Origin: Terriglobia bacterium
GTDB taxonomy: Bacteria > Acidobacteriota > Terriglobia > Bryobacterales > UBA6623
Length of the DNA stretch: 64,000 bases
NCBI GenBank assembly: GCA_009838515.1
Contig: VXRL01000040.1
Location: 181,749-245,748 of the forward strand
Direction: 5' to 3'
The stretch's first letter is position 1. Every line of letters begins with the position of its first letter. This document shows positions 27,006 to 36,523 of this stretch, piece after piece. Made by a program: the position numbers and the translations under genes. The notes beneath the pieces are model-generated. The model was given only the letters and a program-made list of their open reading frames with translations. It did no database searches and was not told the origin of the DNA.

Positions 27006-28481
27006 ATGTCTGAATACATACTGGCCCTGGATGAGGGCACGAGCAGCGCCCGCGCCATCGCGTTCGACCGCGAGGCGCGGGCCAGAGCGGTCGCGCAACA
27101 TCCGTTCGAGAGCCGATTTCCCCACAGCGGCTGGGTAGAGCAGGACCCAACTACCATCTGGCAGGTCCAATTGCAGGCAGCCAGCGAGGTTGCGGAACAG
27201 TGTGGTGGGTGGGGTCAGATGTCCGCCATCGGCATCACCAATCAACGCGAGACGACGATCGTCTGGGATCGCACGACGGGCGAGCCGGTCGGTCCCGCCA
27301 TCGTGTGGCAGTGCAGGCGGACTTCCTCTGCGTGCAGCGAACTAGCGACTGCGGGCCATGAACGGGCTGTTGCCGGGCGCACGGGGCTCGTACTGGACCC
27401 GTACTTCTCCGGCACCAAGATCGCGTGGCTCCTAGACAACGTGCCGGATGCCAGGCGAAGGGCCGAGGACGGCGAGCTGGCATTCGGAACGGTCGACTCT
27501 TGGCTGGTGTACCAGCTGACGAACGGCACGACTCATGTGATTGATCGCACCAACGCTTCGCGAACACTGCTGATGAACCTGCGTTCCGGAGACTGGGATC
27601 CGGAAATGCTCTCGTTGCTGGGCGTGCCGGCTGCCATGCTCCCGCGCATCGTGCCCTCGTGCGGCACGATGGGGACAACGTCCGCCGAAGTAATAGGTGC
27701 CGAGATTCCCATCTCAGGCATCGCCGGTGACCAGCAGGCAGCGCTATTCGGGCAGGCCTGCTTTCGCCCCGGCCTCGTTAAGAACACCTACGGCACCGGC
27801 TGCTTCGCCCTGATGCACACCGGAGCGGAGCCGTCCGAGTCGCAGCACAAGCTGCTGTCCACGACTGCCGCTTCGGCCCGCGGACGGAACGATTTCGCTC
27901 TTGAAGGTGCCATTTTCGTGGCAGGCGCGGTCGTGCAATGGCTGCGTGACGAGCTAGCCCTGATCGATACCGCAGCTGACTCCCAAGCAGCGGCGCAAGC
28001 AGTCGCCGACACGGCCGGCGTGTACATGGTGCCCGCCTTCACGGGCCTAGGGGCTCCCTATTGGAACGCCGAAGCCCGCGGACTCTTGACGGGGCTGACC
28101 AGGGGCGCGACGCGCGAGCATGTCGTGCGCGCCGCACTGGAGTCGATCGCGTACCAGACGCGCGACTTGGTGGAGGCGATGGAATCGGATTGCGGTTCGA
28201 GGCTCACAGAGATCCGAGTGGACGGGGGCGCCACCGAGAACGACTTCCTGATGCAGTTCCAAGCCGACATCCTGGGAGTGCCGGTGGTGCGACCCGCATA
28301 CCTAGAGACGACGGCACTCGGCGCCGCTTTCCTCGCGGGGCTGGCGACCGGCTTCTGGAGCGATACTGACGAGTTGGAGCACTTCTGGAGCGTTGACCGG
28401 ACATTCGAGCCCTCCATGCCGGAATCGCGGCGCGCAGACCTGTACGCGGGCTGGAAATCCGCTGTTCGCCGGGCGCTCTAG
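27006..28481 (+). CDS. glpK: Glycerol kinase
   Basis: Start 27006 (MSEYILALDEGTSSAR) is preferred over 26976. The 491-aa FGGY-family protein has the N-terminal phosphate loop DEGTSSA, ITNQRETTIVWD, IAGDQQAALFGQ, NTYGTGCF and VDGGATENDFLMQFQAD near the C-terminus, all GlpK hallmarks. It makes glycerol-3-phosphate from glycerol with ATP. No glpF or glpD is adjacent, but gldA lies upstream in the same window. Length matches typical GlpK (about 500 aa). Confidence 0.96.
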   Translation: MSEYILALDEGTSSARAIAFDREARARAVAQHPFESRFPHSGWVEQDPTTIWQVQLQAASEVAEQCGGWGQMSAIGITNQRETTIVWDRTTGEPVGPAIVWQCRRTSSACSELATAGHERAVAGRTGLVLDPYFSGTKIAWLLDNVPDARRRAEDGELAFGTVDSWLVYQLTNGTTHVIDRTNASRTLLMNLRSGDWDPEMLSLLGVPAAMLPRIVPSCGTMGTTSAEVIGAEIPISGIAGDQQAALFGQACFRPGLVKNTYGTGCFALMHTGAEPSESQHKLLSTTAASARGRNDFALEGAIFVAGAVVQWLRDELALIDTAADSQAAAQAVADTAGVYMVPAFTGLGAPYWNAEARGLLTGLTRGATREHVVRAALESIAYQTRDLVEAMESDCGSRLTEIRVDGGATENDFLMQFQADILGVPVVRPAYLETTALGAAFLAGLATGFWSDTDELEHFWSVDRTFEPSMPESRRADLYAGWKSAVRRAL

Positions 28482-28501
28482 ACGACGGAGCCCCAAGGGG
28501 C

Positions 28502-29635
28502 TCAACCAACGAGATAATGCTCGAACGCTTCGGGCCGAATACCCACCCCCAAGCCGGGAGTGTGTGGCAGGTACCAGCGTCCGCCCTCCAGACGCAGCGG
28601 CTTGTCAACGATGACCTGCCGGAATGGATTCTCGGTTTGGTCGCACTCGATGAGCTTTGACTCGGCCGTGAGCGTGGACGGATGCCGCGGCCGGGCGGCG
28701 TAGAAGTGCAGCGCGGCCGCCTGGCCGACCGCGGAACCCCAGGCATGCGGCGTGACATGAACGCCAGTCAACGAGCCGAGCGTCGCTATCTTGAGACCTT
28801 CGGTGATGCCGCCGCAGGCGCACAGATCGGGCTGGGCGAAATCTACGGCCCGCCGCCGGAACCAGCGCTCGAATCCGAAGCGGGTCGCCTCGCACTCCCC
28901 GCCAGCGATAGGGATCGCCGTCTGGCTCTTCACCTGTAGGTAGGCTTCCGGATCAAGCGGAGAAACAGGCTCTTCGAACCAATGGATGCCCAGGCCCTCC
29001 ACTCGCCGCGCCAACTCGATCGCTTCGGCGGGCATGTAGGCGTGGTTGGCGTCGATGGATAGCTTGACGCCCGAGCCAAGAAAATGCCTCACCGCCTCCA
29101 CCAATTCCGCATCGCGCGCCACCCCTAGGCCGACCTTCATCTTGGCGGCCTGAAACCCTTGCTCCAAGCAGTCGCGGGCCTCGCGCTCCCAGCGCCGCTC
29201 CAACGGTTCGTTGCCGCCAAAGTAGAAGCCCGTCCAATAGCACTCAATGGATTCCACTGGCGCGGCACCCAACAGCCGATAGAGAGGTGCGTCGGCGTCC
29301 TGCGCTTTGAGATCCCAGCACGCGATGTCCAGCGCGGAAATCGCGGCCAGCATCACGCCTTTCTGCCCGTAATCCAGTGAGCGCGCGTACAGCAGTTCCC
29401 AGTTCGATTCGACAGCGCGCGGATCTCTTCCGATCAGCAGAGGAGCGAGGAACTCGCGAACGATGGCGGCGGTCACGGCGGCCGGGCCATACGCCTCTCC
29501 CCATCCCTCGCGGCCATCCTCCGTTGTAAGCCGCACCAGCATGGCTTCCCGCTGCGCGTAGGAGAACTGGGAAAAACTGAACGGCTGGCTAAGCGGCGCC
29601 CGCAGGTGCCAAGCATCAACGCTACGGACACGCAT
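28502..29635 (-). CDS. Mandelate racemase/muconate lactonizing enzyme family protein
   Basis: Start 29635 is chosen because the added upstream 24 codons read poorly and overlap the divergent gene. The 377-aa enolase-superfamily protein has AAKMKVGLG (the Lys-x-Lys base motif near residue 170), DANHAYMP and EEPVSPLD metal-binding Asp/Glu stretches, GGECEATRFG and TPHAWGSAVG with a late His. It abstracts a proton alpha to a carboxylate; acid-sugar dehydratase is the most likely class, but the exact substrate is unclear. It runs divergently from the quinone oxidoreductase. Confidence 0.87.
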   Translation of the reverse strand: MRVRSVDAWHLRAPLSQPFSFSQFSYAQREAMLVRLTTEDGREGWGEAYGPAAVTAAIVREFLAPLLIGRDPRAVESNWELLYARSLDYGQKGVMLAAISALDIACWDLKAQDADAPLYRLLGAAPVESIECYWTGFYFGGNEPLERRWEREARDCLEQGFQAAKMKVGLGVARDAELVEAVRHFLGSGVKLSIDANHAYMPAEAIELARRVEGLGIHWFEEPVSPLDPEAYLQVKSQTAIPIAGGECEATRFGFERWFRRRAVDFAQPDLCACGGITEGLKIATLGSLTGVHVTPHAWGSAVGQAAALHFYAARPRHPSTLTAESKLIECDQTENPFRQVIVDKPLRLEGGRWYLPHTPGLGVGIRPEAFEHYLVG

Positions 29636-29660
29636 CGAATTGCTAGAATACCGCTTCGCC

Positions 29661-30629
29661 ATGAAAGCAATCCGTATCCACAAGACCGGCGGGCCAGAGG
29701 TCCTCACTTACGAAGACGTCCCCACGCCCGAGCCGGGACCCAACGAAGCCGTCGTCAAGATCGAGGCGGCCGGAGTCAACTTCATTGACATCTACTTCCG
29801 CACCGGGCTATATCCTGCCGAGCTTCCGATTACCAACGGTCAGGAGGGCGCGGGCACGGTCAGCGCGGTGGGCGCCGACGTTTCGACCTTGCAGGCCGGA
29901 GACCGGGTGGCCTACACGGGCGTGCATGGCTCGTACGCCCAGTACGCCGCGGTGGCCGCTGACCGACTGGTGAGGATCCCGGACTCGATCGCGACCAAGA
30001 CGGCCGCAGCAGCAATGCTACAGGGCATGACGGCCCACTACTTGACACGGTCCACGTTTACTCTTGGCCCGGGCCACACCGCGCTCATCCACGCTTGCGC
30101 GGGAGGTGTCGGGCTGCTGCTGATCGAGATGGCGAAGAAGTTCGGCGCACGCGTCATCGGCACGTGTTCGACGTCAGAGAAAGCGGCCAAGGCCACAGCG
30201 GCAGGGGCGGACGAGGTCATCCTGTACACCGAGCAAGACTTCCAACAGGAATGCCGCCGTCTCACTGATGGCCATGGCGTCGACGTGGTCTACGACTCGG
30301 TCGGCCAGTCGACGTGGAACGGGAGCTTGGACAGCCTGAAGCCCAGGGGCATGATGGTGACATTCGGCAATGCCAGCGGGCCAGTGCCGCCGCTCGCACC
30401 GCTGGAACTTACCAAGCGCGGGTCGCTGTTCCTGACGCGCCCGTCCCTGTTCGCATATATCTCCAACCGCGAAGACCTGATGTGGCGCGCATCCGAGATC
30501 TTCCGCTGGATTGAGGACCGCGACCTGAAGATCCATGTCGGGGGCGAGTTCGCGCTTAGCGAAGCCGGCGAAGCGCAATCGCAGCTAGCCGGCCGGAAGA
30601 CCATGGGCAAGCTGCTGCTCATCCCGTAG
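29661..30629 (+). CDS. qor: NADPH:quinone oxidoreductase (zeta-crystallin type)
   Basis: Start 29661 (MKAIRIHKTGGPEVL) is the typical Qor N-terminus. The 322-aa MDR-family protein has VNFIDIYFRTGLY, the GQEGAGTVSAVG stretch, the nucleotide-binding ACAGGVGLLLIEMAKKFGA and the VYDSVGQSTW segment. No zinc-binding cysteines are seen, consistent with quinone reductases. It reduces quinones with NADPH. Only 25 bp separate it from the divergent gene's start; a TAGAAT box at 29644-29649 could serve it. Confidence 0.92.
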   Translation: MKAIRIHKTGGPEVLTYEDVPTPEPGPNEAVVKIEAAGVNFIDIYFRTGLYPAELPITNGQEGAGTVSAVGADVSTLQAGDRVAYTGVHGSYAQYAAVAADRLVRIPDSIATKTAAAAMLQGMTAHYLTRSTFTLGPGHTALIHACAGGVGLLLIEMAKKFGARVIGTCSTSEKAAKATAAGADEVILYTEQDFQQECRRLTDGHGVDVVYDSVGQSTWNGSLDSLKPRGMMVTFGNASGPVPPLAPLELTKRGSLFLTRPSLFAYISNREDLMWRASEIFRWIEDRDLKIHVGGEFALSEAGEAQSQLAGRKTMGKLLLIP

Positions 30630-30642
30630 GTGCCTACTTGCC

Positions 30643-30656
30643 CCTCCCAAGGGAGG
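30643..30656 (+). terminator. Hairpin after qor, possible terminator
   Basis: CCTCCC and GGGAGG form a 6-bp stem around a 2-nt loop, 14 nt after the qor stop. The tight loop and lack of a U-tract make true termination uncertain. Confidence 0.35.
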
Positions 30657-30694
30657 TGCCAGCCGGTAAACCGCCCGTGGTATCGTGATCGGCT

Positions 30695-32140
30695 ATGAAG
30701 CCGAGACTTGCACTCTTGCCGATGCTGGCTGCGCTCTGCGCGGGACCGCCCCAGGTCGCGCAAGCGCGGCCGAACATCGTCTTCGCAATCGCTGACGACT
30801 GGGGCTGGCCGCATGCCTCAGCCTACGGGGACAAGGGCGTCAAGACACCTACCTTCGACCGTTTGGCCCGCGATGGCGTGCTCGTGGAAAACGCCTACAT
30901 TTCGTCTCCCTCGTGCACACCCAGCCGAGGAGCGATCATCACCGGCCAGCAGTTCTGGCGTTTGGGCCCCGCAGGCAACCTCTGGAGCGTCTGGCCCTCA
31001 ACGGCGCCTGAGTACCCGAAGCTGCTGGCAGCGGAGGGATACTTCGTGGGAAGCTACCGCAAAGGCTGGGGGCCGGGCACGCATCCGTATACCACCGTCA
31101 GCCCGGCGGGCAAGATTTATGACAGCGTGGGAGGGTTCTTCGAGGCGCGTCCGAAGAACATGCCGTTTTGCTTCTGGTTCGGGGCCAGCGACCCCCACCG
31201 TCCTTACACCGCAGGCACGGGAGTGGAGAGCGGCGTGAAGCTTGAAGATGTGCATCTCTTCGAGCATTTCCCCGATGCAGAAGTGGTGCGGAGCGATGTT
31301 GCCGACTACTACTTCGAGGTCCAACGCTTTGATCGCGAAGTCGGCGAACTGGTGGACCTGCTCGAAGAGCTGGGCGAACTCGAAAACACCCTGATCGTGA
31401 TGACCGGCGACCACGGAATGCCCTTCCCAAGGGCCAAGGGCAATCTGTACGATTCCGGAACGCGCGTTCCGATGGCGATCATGTGGCCCGGCACCATTCC
31501 AGGAGGCCGGACTGTCACCGACTTCGTCTCGACCACCGACATAGCCCCGACATTCCTTGCTGCCGCAGGGCTGGAGGCGCCGAACGAGATGACCGGTCGC
31601 TCCCTGCTGCCACTCCTCAAGTCTGACCGGTCCGGGCGCGTGTCGGCCGACCGCGACCATGTCATCTTTGGGCGCGAGCGTCATGTTGTAGCCCAAGCAG
31701 CGCCTGAGCTAGGAGGCTACCCGGCTCGCGCAATCCGCACGGACGAATTCCTCTACATCCGCAACTACGAGCCCGATCGCTGGCCGGCTGGAACGCCGGA
31801 CTACGAGCGCGCGCAAGTGCCGAACGCTTGGCTGGCTGACTGCGACAACAGCCCGACCAAATGGTTCCTTTGGCAAAACCGCAACGATTCGGAGCTCAAG
31901 CGGTACTACGATCTGTCTTTCGCCAAGCGCCCGGCCGAGGAACTGTACGACCTGAAGAAAGACCCCGGACAGGTGGCCAATGTAGCGGAGGACCGGCAGT
32001 ACCGAAGCATTCGCATCCAGTTGGCAGTGCGCTTGGCGCAGGCCCTGATCGCAACGGAAGACCCCAGGCTCGAAGGCCGGGGGGCGCTATTCGACTCCCA
32101 GCCGTACCTGGGCGGCTCGCCGGCCTTTCCACAGCGGTGA
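30695..32140 (+). CDS. Secreted sulfatase (heparan N-sulfatase-like)
   Basis: The 481-aa protein has a signal peptide over about residues 1-24. It carries Asp 34/Asp 35 (ADDWGW), the CTPSR formylglycine motif with Cys 74, GDHGMPFPR and an ELYDLKKDPGQVANVAED C-terminal block. It is the same subfamily type as the sulfatase at 23.9 kb, so the two are likely paralogues working on related sulfated sugars. Activity depends on a formylglycine-generating enzyme elsewhere. Codon use is like the neighbouring core genes; it marks the last core gene before the island. Confidence 0.9.
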   Translation: MKPRLALLPMLAALCAGPPQVAQARPNIVFAIADDWGWPHASAYGDKGVKTPTFDRLARDGVLVENAYISSPSCTPSRGAIITGQQFWRLGPAGNLWSVWPSTAPEYPKLLAAEGYFVGSYRKGWGPGTHPYTTVSPAGKIYDSVGGFFEARPKNMPFCFWFGASDPHRPYTAGTGVESGVKLEDVHLFEHFPDAEVVRSDVADYYFEVQRFDREVGELVDLLEELGELENTLIVMTGDHGMPFPRAKGNLYDSGTRVPMAIMWPGTIPGGRTVTDFVSTTDIAPTFLAAAGLEAPNEMTGRSLLPLLKSDRSGRVSADRDHVIFGRERHVVAQAAPELGGYPARAIRTDEFLYIRNYEPDRWPAGTPDYERAQVPNAWLADCDNSPTKWFLWQNRNDSELKRYYDLSFAKRPAEELYDLKKDPGQVANVAEDRQYRSIRIQLAVRLAQALIATEDPRLEGRGALFDSQPYLGGSPAFPQR

Positions 32141-32310
32141 TGCGCCCTCTCACCGCGATGCAAGGCTAGGGCAGACCGGCAGCCGGGACACGTCCGCCGG
32201 CCCGTCGCGCGATGCGCGATATAGCCCGGGCCGCCCAGACCAACCATGAAGTCGGCGCGATCCGGGACTGGCTTCGTGCCGCCAGTACGATCTATCTGAG
32301 GAGAAAGCAC

Positions 32311-34554
32311 ATGTTGCATGCCGAACCCACCACAATCCAGCTAGCTTTCCCATCCCGGAAGCAGTACGCGATACCCAGCTACCAAAGGAACTACGTCTGG
32401 ACTCGCGAAGGCCAATGGGAGCCTCTATGGGACGACCTGAGGGGCCTCACGCGCCAGATTCTCGCTGGGGGCACGGGCGGTAGAGCACACTTCCTAGGCA
32501 CGATAATTACCAAACAGATCCGGGCTCAGGGCTTCATCGACCGCTGGTGGGTGGTTGACGGGCAACAAAGGCTGACTACGCTTCAGATCCTCATCGCAGC
32601 GGCGTGCTCGGCTTTCAACGAACGTGGTCTCACGCAATGCGCTGCCCTCCTGACGAACGTATTGGTCAATCCTCAGGAAGTAGTCCAAGAGGATTCCGAC
32701 AAGTACAAGATCCAACACAAGAGCAGTGACTACGAGGGTTTTTCGAGAATCATCGAAGCCGGTCTTGGTGGCTCCAGTGTTCAGCAGGAGGAGAAACTAC
32801 GGCTTCATGACTGCTACATCTACTTCCGTGAGTCATTGACCGCATGGTTCGCCGGCGTCGCTGAACAATCTCATGATGAACATGCGGCCGCGCTCACGAA
32901 GGCGATTCTGGACAATCTTCAGGTGGTTGACATCCGCTTGGATGGTCACGAAAACAGCCACGCAATCTTCGAGGCTCTGAACGCTCGGGGCGAACCTCTG
33001 ACCGAGTGGGAGAAGACAAAAAACTACATCCTCTCTATCGCCGTTCGCAAAGACGACCCGGACGGGGACCGCACCTACACCGAGAATCTCGAGCGATACG
33101 ACAGCGATCCCTACTGGGATCAGCGGGTTAGCGTGCCGCGGTTCTCTGGTAAGCGCATCGACCTGTTCCTGTCCTTCTTTGCACAGATCGAGCTTCCTCG
33201 ACGCCGTCAGCAGGTGTCGGGCGAGTCGGACCTCCACACTTTCCCGCGTAGTCGGCTCTACCATGAATTCCGATACGTCGGCGAGCACGTATACCGGAGG
33301 TCGGACGAGGAGCTTCACGGCCTGCTGGAGCGATTGGGCCGCTACGCAACGATTTACAGCCAGATTGATCGAAGAGACGGCGACAGGTTTTCAGATTACG
33401 CGCTCTTGGTGATGCATCGAAGGGACACGCTTAACCTCGCCTCGCTGATTCCGGTTTTCATGGTCCTTGTAGACAGGTTGGGCTACGGCGAAGACTTCGA
33501 TCGGGCGCTCCGAATCGTCGACAGTTATCTCATGCGCCGTGTCGCGATCAAAGCGAACTACTCCGGCTTCGACGACGTTGCCTTCGGCTATGTGCAATCG
33601 GTCCGCGACGCGCCTACGGACGAAATTTCTTCCTGCTTGATCGACGAGTTCGAGAAATCGACCTGGACGAGCCGTTGGCCGAGCGACGATCAGGTCGTGC
33701 TGCATCTGCGAGAGGCCGACATGTATCGCGGCATCTCAAGTGCGAGAATCCAACTCCTGCTGCGAGGAATCGCGCAGAGAATGCATGAGGAGCGCAAGGA
33801 CGACCTCACCATGCCCTTTAGCACCAAGACAACCTTGACCGTCGAGCACGTTGCACCGCAGGAGTGGGAGCGGCACTGGAAGACAGACCTGAACTTCGGA
33901 GACAGTGACGAGGACAGGCAACGGCTCAACGGTCTGGTTCACCGCATTGGCAATCTAACTCTGGTAACTCGCGCGCTGAATCCCAAACTCGGCAACCGTG
34001 CGTGGCCCTTCAAGGTGAAGCTCCTTGAAGCTGACAACCTAGAGATGAACCGTCGCCTACTCAATGACATCGATGGAGAGACGTGGAACGAGAGAGAGAT
34101 CAACCGCCGAAGCCAGATTGTGGCGGACTACGTGAACGAGATATGGCCGCACGCCGCGACCCTTCGCCAGCAATTGGGAATCGCTTCGCCGGAAGAACGG
34201 GCGGAGGATCTCGTCTCCGGCATCTCCCCCCTGGTCGCCGAACGGATCGTGGACAGCGTGACGGAGTCCGGCATCGAAGACGGCTGGGTGGACAAGACGG
34301 GACTAAATCGGTGGCGTCGTGACGATCGCTACGGACGTTATCTCAGGCTGGGCGGCGGCGGTCGCTGGCACGTGGTCTGGTTGGGGATGAGCACTAGGGA
34401 ACGGCAACTCGTGGTGAGCTACTCAGAGCCGAAGGGCGCTCCGGACCGCTTCATCTCAATTCCCGATGGTGTCGGCTTCGATGAAGTACTTGAGTCGGTG
34501 GAAACACAGTTGAGAGAAGTTGCCGACTCGGTCGCAGCCGATCGCGGAGCATGA
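32311..34554 (+). CDS. GmrSD-like DUF262/DUF1524 endonuclease protein
   Basis: Start 32311 has GAGGAG about 10 nt upstream. The 747-aa protein has DUF262 at about 10-290: YAIPSYQRNYVW, VVDGQQRLTTLQ (DGQQR at 83-87) and NARGEPLTEWEKTKNYI, a nucleotide-binding ParB-like fold. DUF1524 with the HNH-type VEHVAPQEWERHW lies near residue 512, with RIGNLTLVTRALN after it. This is the fused GmrS-GmrD plan of type IV restriction enzymes that cut modified phage DNA with NTP help. A C-terminal extension (about 625-747) is extra and unrecognised. It is the left edge of the defence island. Confidence 0.87.
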   Translation: MLHAEPTTIQLAFPSRKQYAIPSYQRNYVWTREGQWEPLWDDLRGLTRQILAGGTGGRAHFLGTIITKQIRAQGFIDRWWVVDGQQRLTTLQILIAAACSAFNERGLTQCAALLTNVLVNPQEVVQEDSDKYKIQHKSSDYEGFSRIIEAGLGGSSVQQEEKLRLHDCYIYFRESLTAWFAGVAEQSHDEHAAALTKAILDNLQVVDIRLDGHENSHAIFEALNARGEPLTEWEKTKNYILSIAVRKDDPDGDRTYTENLERYDSDPYWDQRVSVPRFSGKRIDLFLSFFAQIELPRRRQQVSGESDLHTFPRSRLYHEFRYVGEHVYRRSDEELHGLLERLGRYATIYSQIDRRDGDRFSDYALLVMHRRDTLNLASLIPVFMVLVDRLGYGEDFDRALRIVDSYLMRRVAIKANYSGFDDVAFGYVQSVRDAPTDEISSCLIDEFEKSTWTSRWPSDDQVVLHLREADMYRGISSARIQLLLRGIAQRMHEERKDDLTMPFSTKTTLTVEHVAPQEWERHWKTDLNFGDSDEDRQRLNGLVHRIGNLTLVTRALNPKLGNRAWPFKVKLLEADNLEMNRRLLNDIDGETWNEREINRRSQIVADYVNEIWPHAATLRQQLGIASPEERAEDLVSGISPLVAERIVDSVTESGIEDGWVDKTGLNRWRRDDRYGRYLRLGGGGRWHVVWLGMSTRERQLVVSYSEPKGAPDRFISIPDGVGFDEVLESVETQLREVADSVAADRGA

Positions 34555-35179
34555 CGACGAATCCTACTGGCTCTACATAAGGCCCGGCACTGCGTGGCCG
34601 GCTTCGGCCTCGTTGGGACTGCCATTCGGCAGGGCACCGAACTGGTCCAGGACCCGCAGGGCACCGCCCAAGATCATGTGCTCTGTCCGTGCGGACAATC
34701 TCCTAGCTGGATTCGGCGTTGTGGACCGACGGCTGCACCCCCACGGCATCCTACCAATCGCTCAGCATGCGCTCGGGCCAGCTTCCGAAACGATGCTCAC
34801 TGGCTCGGCGATGCCACTCAACAGCGCAACGGTCTCCCGGTCGGACTTCGGTGCGGTGCCAGCCGATGCATCAGCTATCATAATGACCGAGAGAGAATGA
34901 TCACTGCGGCCAAGCGGCACCGCGACAAAACCAATCGTCGGAGGTGCTCGTTGCTGGGATCATACTCAGCGGGGCTTACGATCGACGCCGAGGGCGGCCA
35001 CGTCGGGCGAATAATGAACTCGTACAGGCCCCAACCGATCTTCGATCTCTTCCACCGGATCGTTTGGCGAAACTATTTCGACCGTGTTCCTGCCAACGTG
35101 TCCGCTATTGTCATAGCTACGACGGTCAGGGCCCCTCGGACTCCGATCGCCGTGCCGCTCCTTGCTTGGATGTATTCCG
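34555..35179. other. Gene-poor gap inside the defence island
   Basis: About 625 bp between the DUF262 gene and the TIR gene. Open frames exist on both strands but show no domain, signal or plausible start context. It may hold a decayed gene or an RNA. No inverted repeats of note were found. Confidence 0.45.
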
Positions 35180-35932
35180 GTGGAACACAACGTTTTCATA
35201 AGTTACCCAGCACCTAACCAAGATCTGGTCGAGAACTTCGCTGACCACTTGCTTCGGAATGGGGTCAAGGCGTGGGTCTATTCGATTGACAAGACGTTAT
35301 CCGCCGAGACTTGGCCTGAGATAGAGGCTTGCATTGACCAGGCCGAACTTTTTGCGTTCGTCGCATCCGAGGATTCTCGCGACGCTGAAGGTCAACATCG
35401 TGAGCTTCGACTCGCCGTCGAGAAGATTGGGCAACATGGTAGAGCGAAATTCAGGCTACTTCCAATCGTACTCGGAGGCTTGTCTTTCAGCGAAATACCC
35501 TCAGAATTGCAGCACGTAAACGGCGTCAGACTCGATGCACACACCGTAACATCGAAGGCCAAAGAGGTCGCTAGGACCTTTTTCCCAGACTTGTTTGATG
35601 ACGAAAGGGAAAGAGCTTGGCATTGCCCAAGACCGGGGCAGTGGCTCGAAGTACGTCGCGTTGACTCGGGAATCGAAGGGTTCCTTGAGCGAAACGATCT
35701 GTTGTACTTTCGCAGGCTCAGCCCGCTGGGGTTGTTCGAGTGCTACTCGCCAAAATTACATGAGCTGTTCTGGATTATGCCGGACAATGTCCGTGCCAGC
35801 GGGACTCCACGCGACGAGTGCCCTAGCGTGCCACGAGAGTATCGCTACGAAACCAGCATTAACGATGAAATACTCGGTCGGCGACTTGGTTCGACACGAC
35901 AACCGATTGGGCGCTACGTAATTGTTGAGTGA
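35180..35932 (+). CDS. TIR-domain effector with unknown C-terminal domain
   Basis: The frame opens with TTG at 35162, but GTG at 35180 puts the TIR motif at the usual place. Of 250 aa, residues 4-130 are a bacterial TIR: HNVFISYP (box 1), GVKAWVYSIDKTLSAETWPEI (box 2 region) and SEDSRDAEGQHREL with the likely NADase Glu 75. Residues about 135-250 are an uncharacterised domain with aromatic-rich LRQ-type beta segments (LYFRRLSPLGLFECYS) that may sense infection. TIR effectors deplete NAD+ or make cyclic ADPR. No ThsA, SIR2 or other known partner is adjacent. Confidence 0.85.
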   Translation: MEHNVFISYPAPNQDLVENFADHLLRNGVKAWVYSIDKTLSAETWPEIEACIDQAELFAFVASEDSRDAEGQHRELRLAVEKIGQHGRAKFRLLPIVLGGLSFSEIPSELQHVNGVRLDAHTVTSKAKEVARTFFPDLFDDERERAWHCPRPGQWLEVRRVDSGIEGFLERNDLLYFRRLSPLGLFECYSPKLHELFWIMPDNVRASGTPRDECPSVPREYRYETSINDEILGRRLGSTRQPIGRYVIVE

Positions 35933-36238
35933 CGTTAGTCTGCATTGCGTATCGATCCGATGGGCCATCCCGGGGATATTGCCGCATCCCTCGCCTTACC
36001 AATGGGAATGTGGTCAGATCCCAGGCTTTTCGAAGTGCAGTGGGGATTCGCCGCATCGGTGGGTTTCCAGGGAACGGCATTTCTGCTGCCCTAGCCTCGC
36101 TCTATCGTCGTGGACTTTCTGACCTAGTCTCTGGTCCAGTCTGGCACCCAGCAGATCTATGTTGTCAGCCAGCCCTGATGTGAAGTGGCGAGCCCGATCA
36201 GGCTAAGCCTCCCGCAAGCCCACATACCTCAGCGGTCG

Positions 36239-36472
36239 TCAAACATAGGTGTTGTAGACCACAGGCAGGCCGCCGGACCGAAGCACACGGAAGGAGGCGC
36301 AGTCGAAGCGCTCTAGATCCTCTACAGTGCGTGCATGATTCAGCAGGTGGATCGCCGTCACCACCTCAACCGGCGCGGCTGACATGAAGTCCGCAACATC
36401 CATGCACACGTACTGGCAACCGATTGGCTCCCCCCACTCTTGCGCCTCCGCCAGCGCGACGATTGCCGACAA
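36239..36472 (-). pseudogene. Fragment of a class I SAM-dependent methyltransferase
   Basis: About 77 residues match the middle and end of small methyltransferases: IVALAEAQEWGEPIG, YVCMDVADFMSAAP, VEVVTAIHLLNHARTVEDLERF and SFRVLRSGG. The N-terminal SAM-binding strand (motif I) is missing. Upstream in frame, a TGA stop occurs at the inner edge of an inverted repeat arm at 36484-36491, so the gene was cut there. The C-terminus also ends early, so this is a remnant and not a working enzyme. Confidence 0.75.
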
Positions 36473-36483
36473 GACATCGAGTT

Positions 36484-36523
36484 CCGGTCACCTCCAACGC
36501 GCCAGCCCGCCTGAAGTGACCGG
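36484..36523. repeat. 8-bp perfect inverted repeat at methyltransferase break
   Basis: CCGGTCAC at 36484-36491 and GTGACCGG at 36516-36523 are perfect inverted arms, 24 nt apart. The left arm marks the point where the methyltransferase fragment loses homology, which suggests a recombination or excision scar. Confidence 0.6.

Noticed and set aside
30636..30665. Full rho-independent terminator after qor
   Set aside because: No U-tract; kept only as a weak hairpin.
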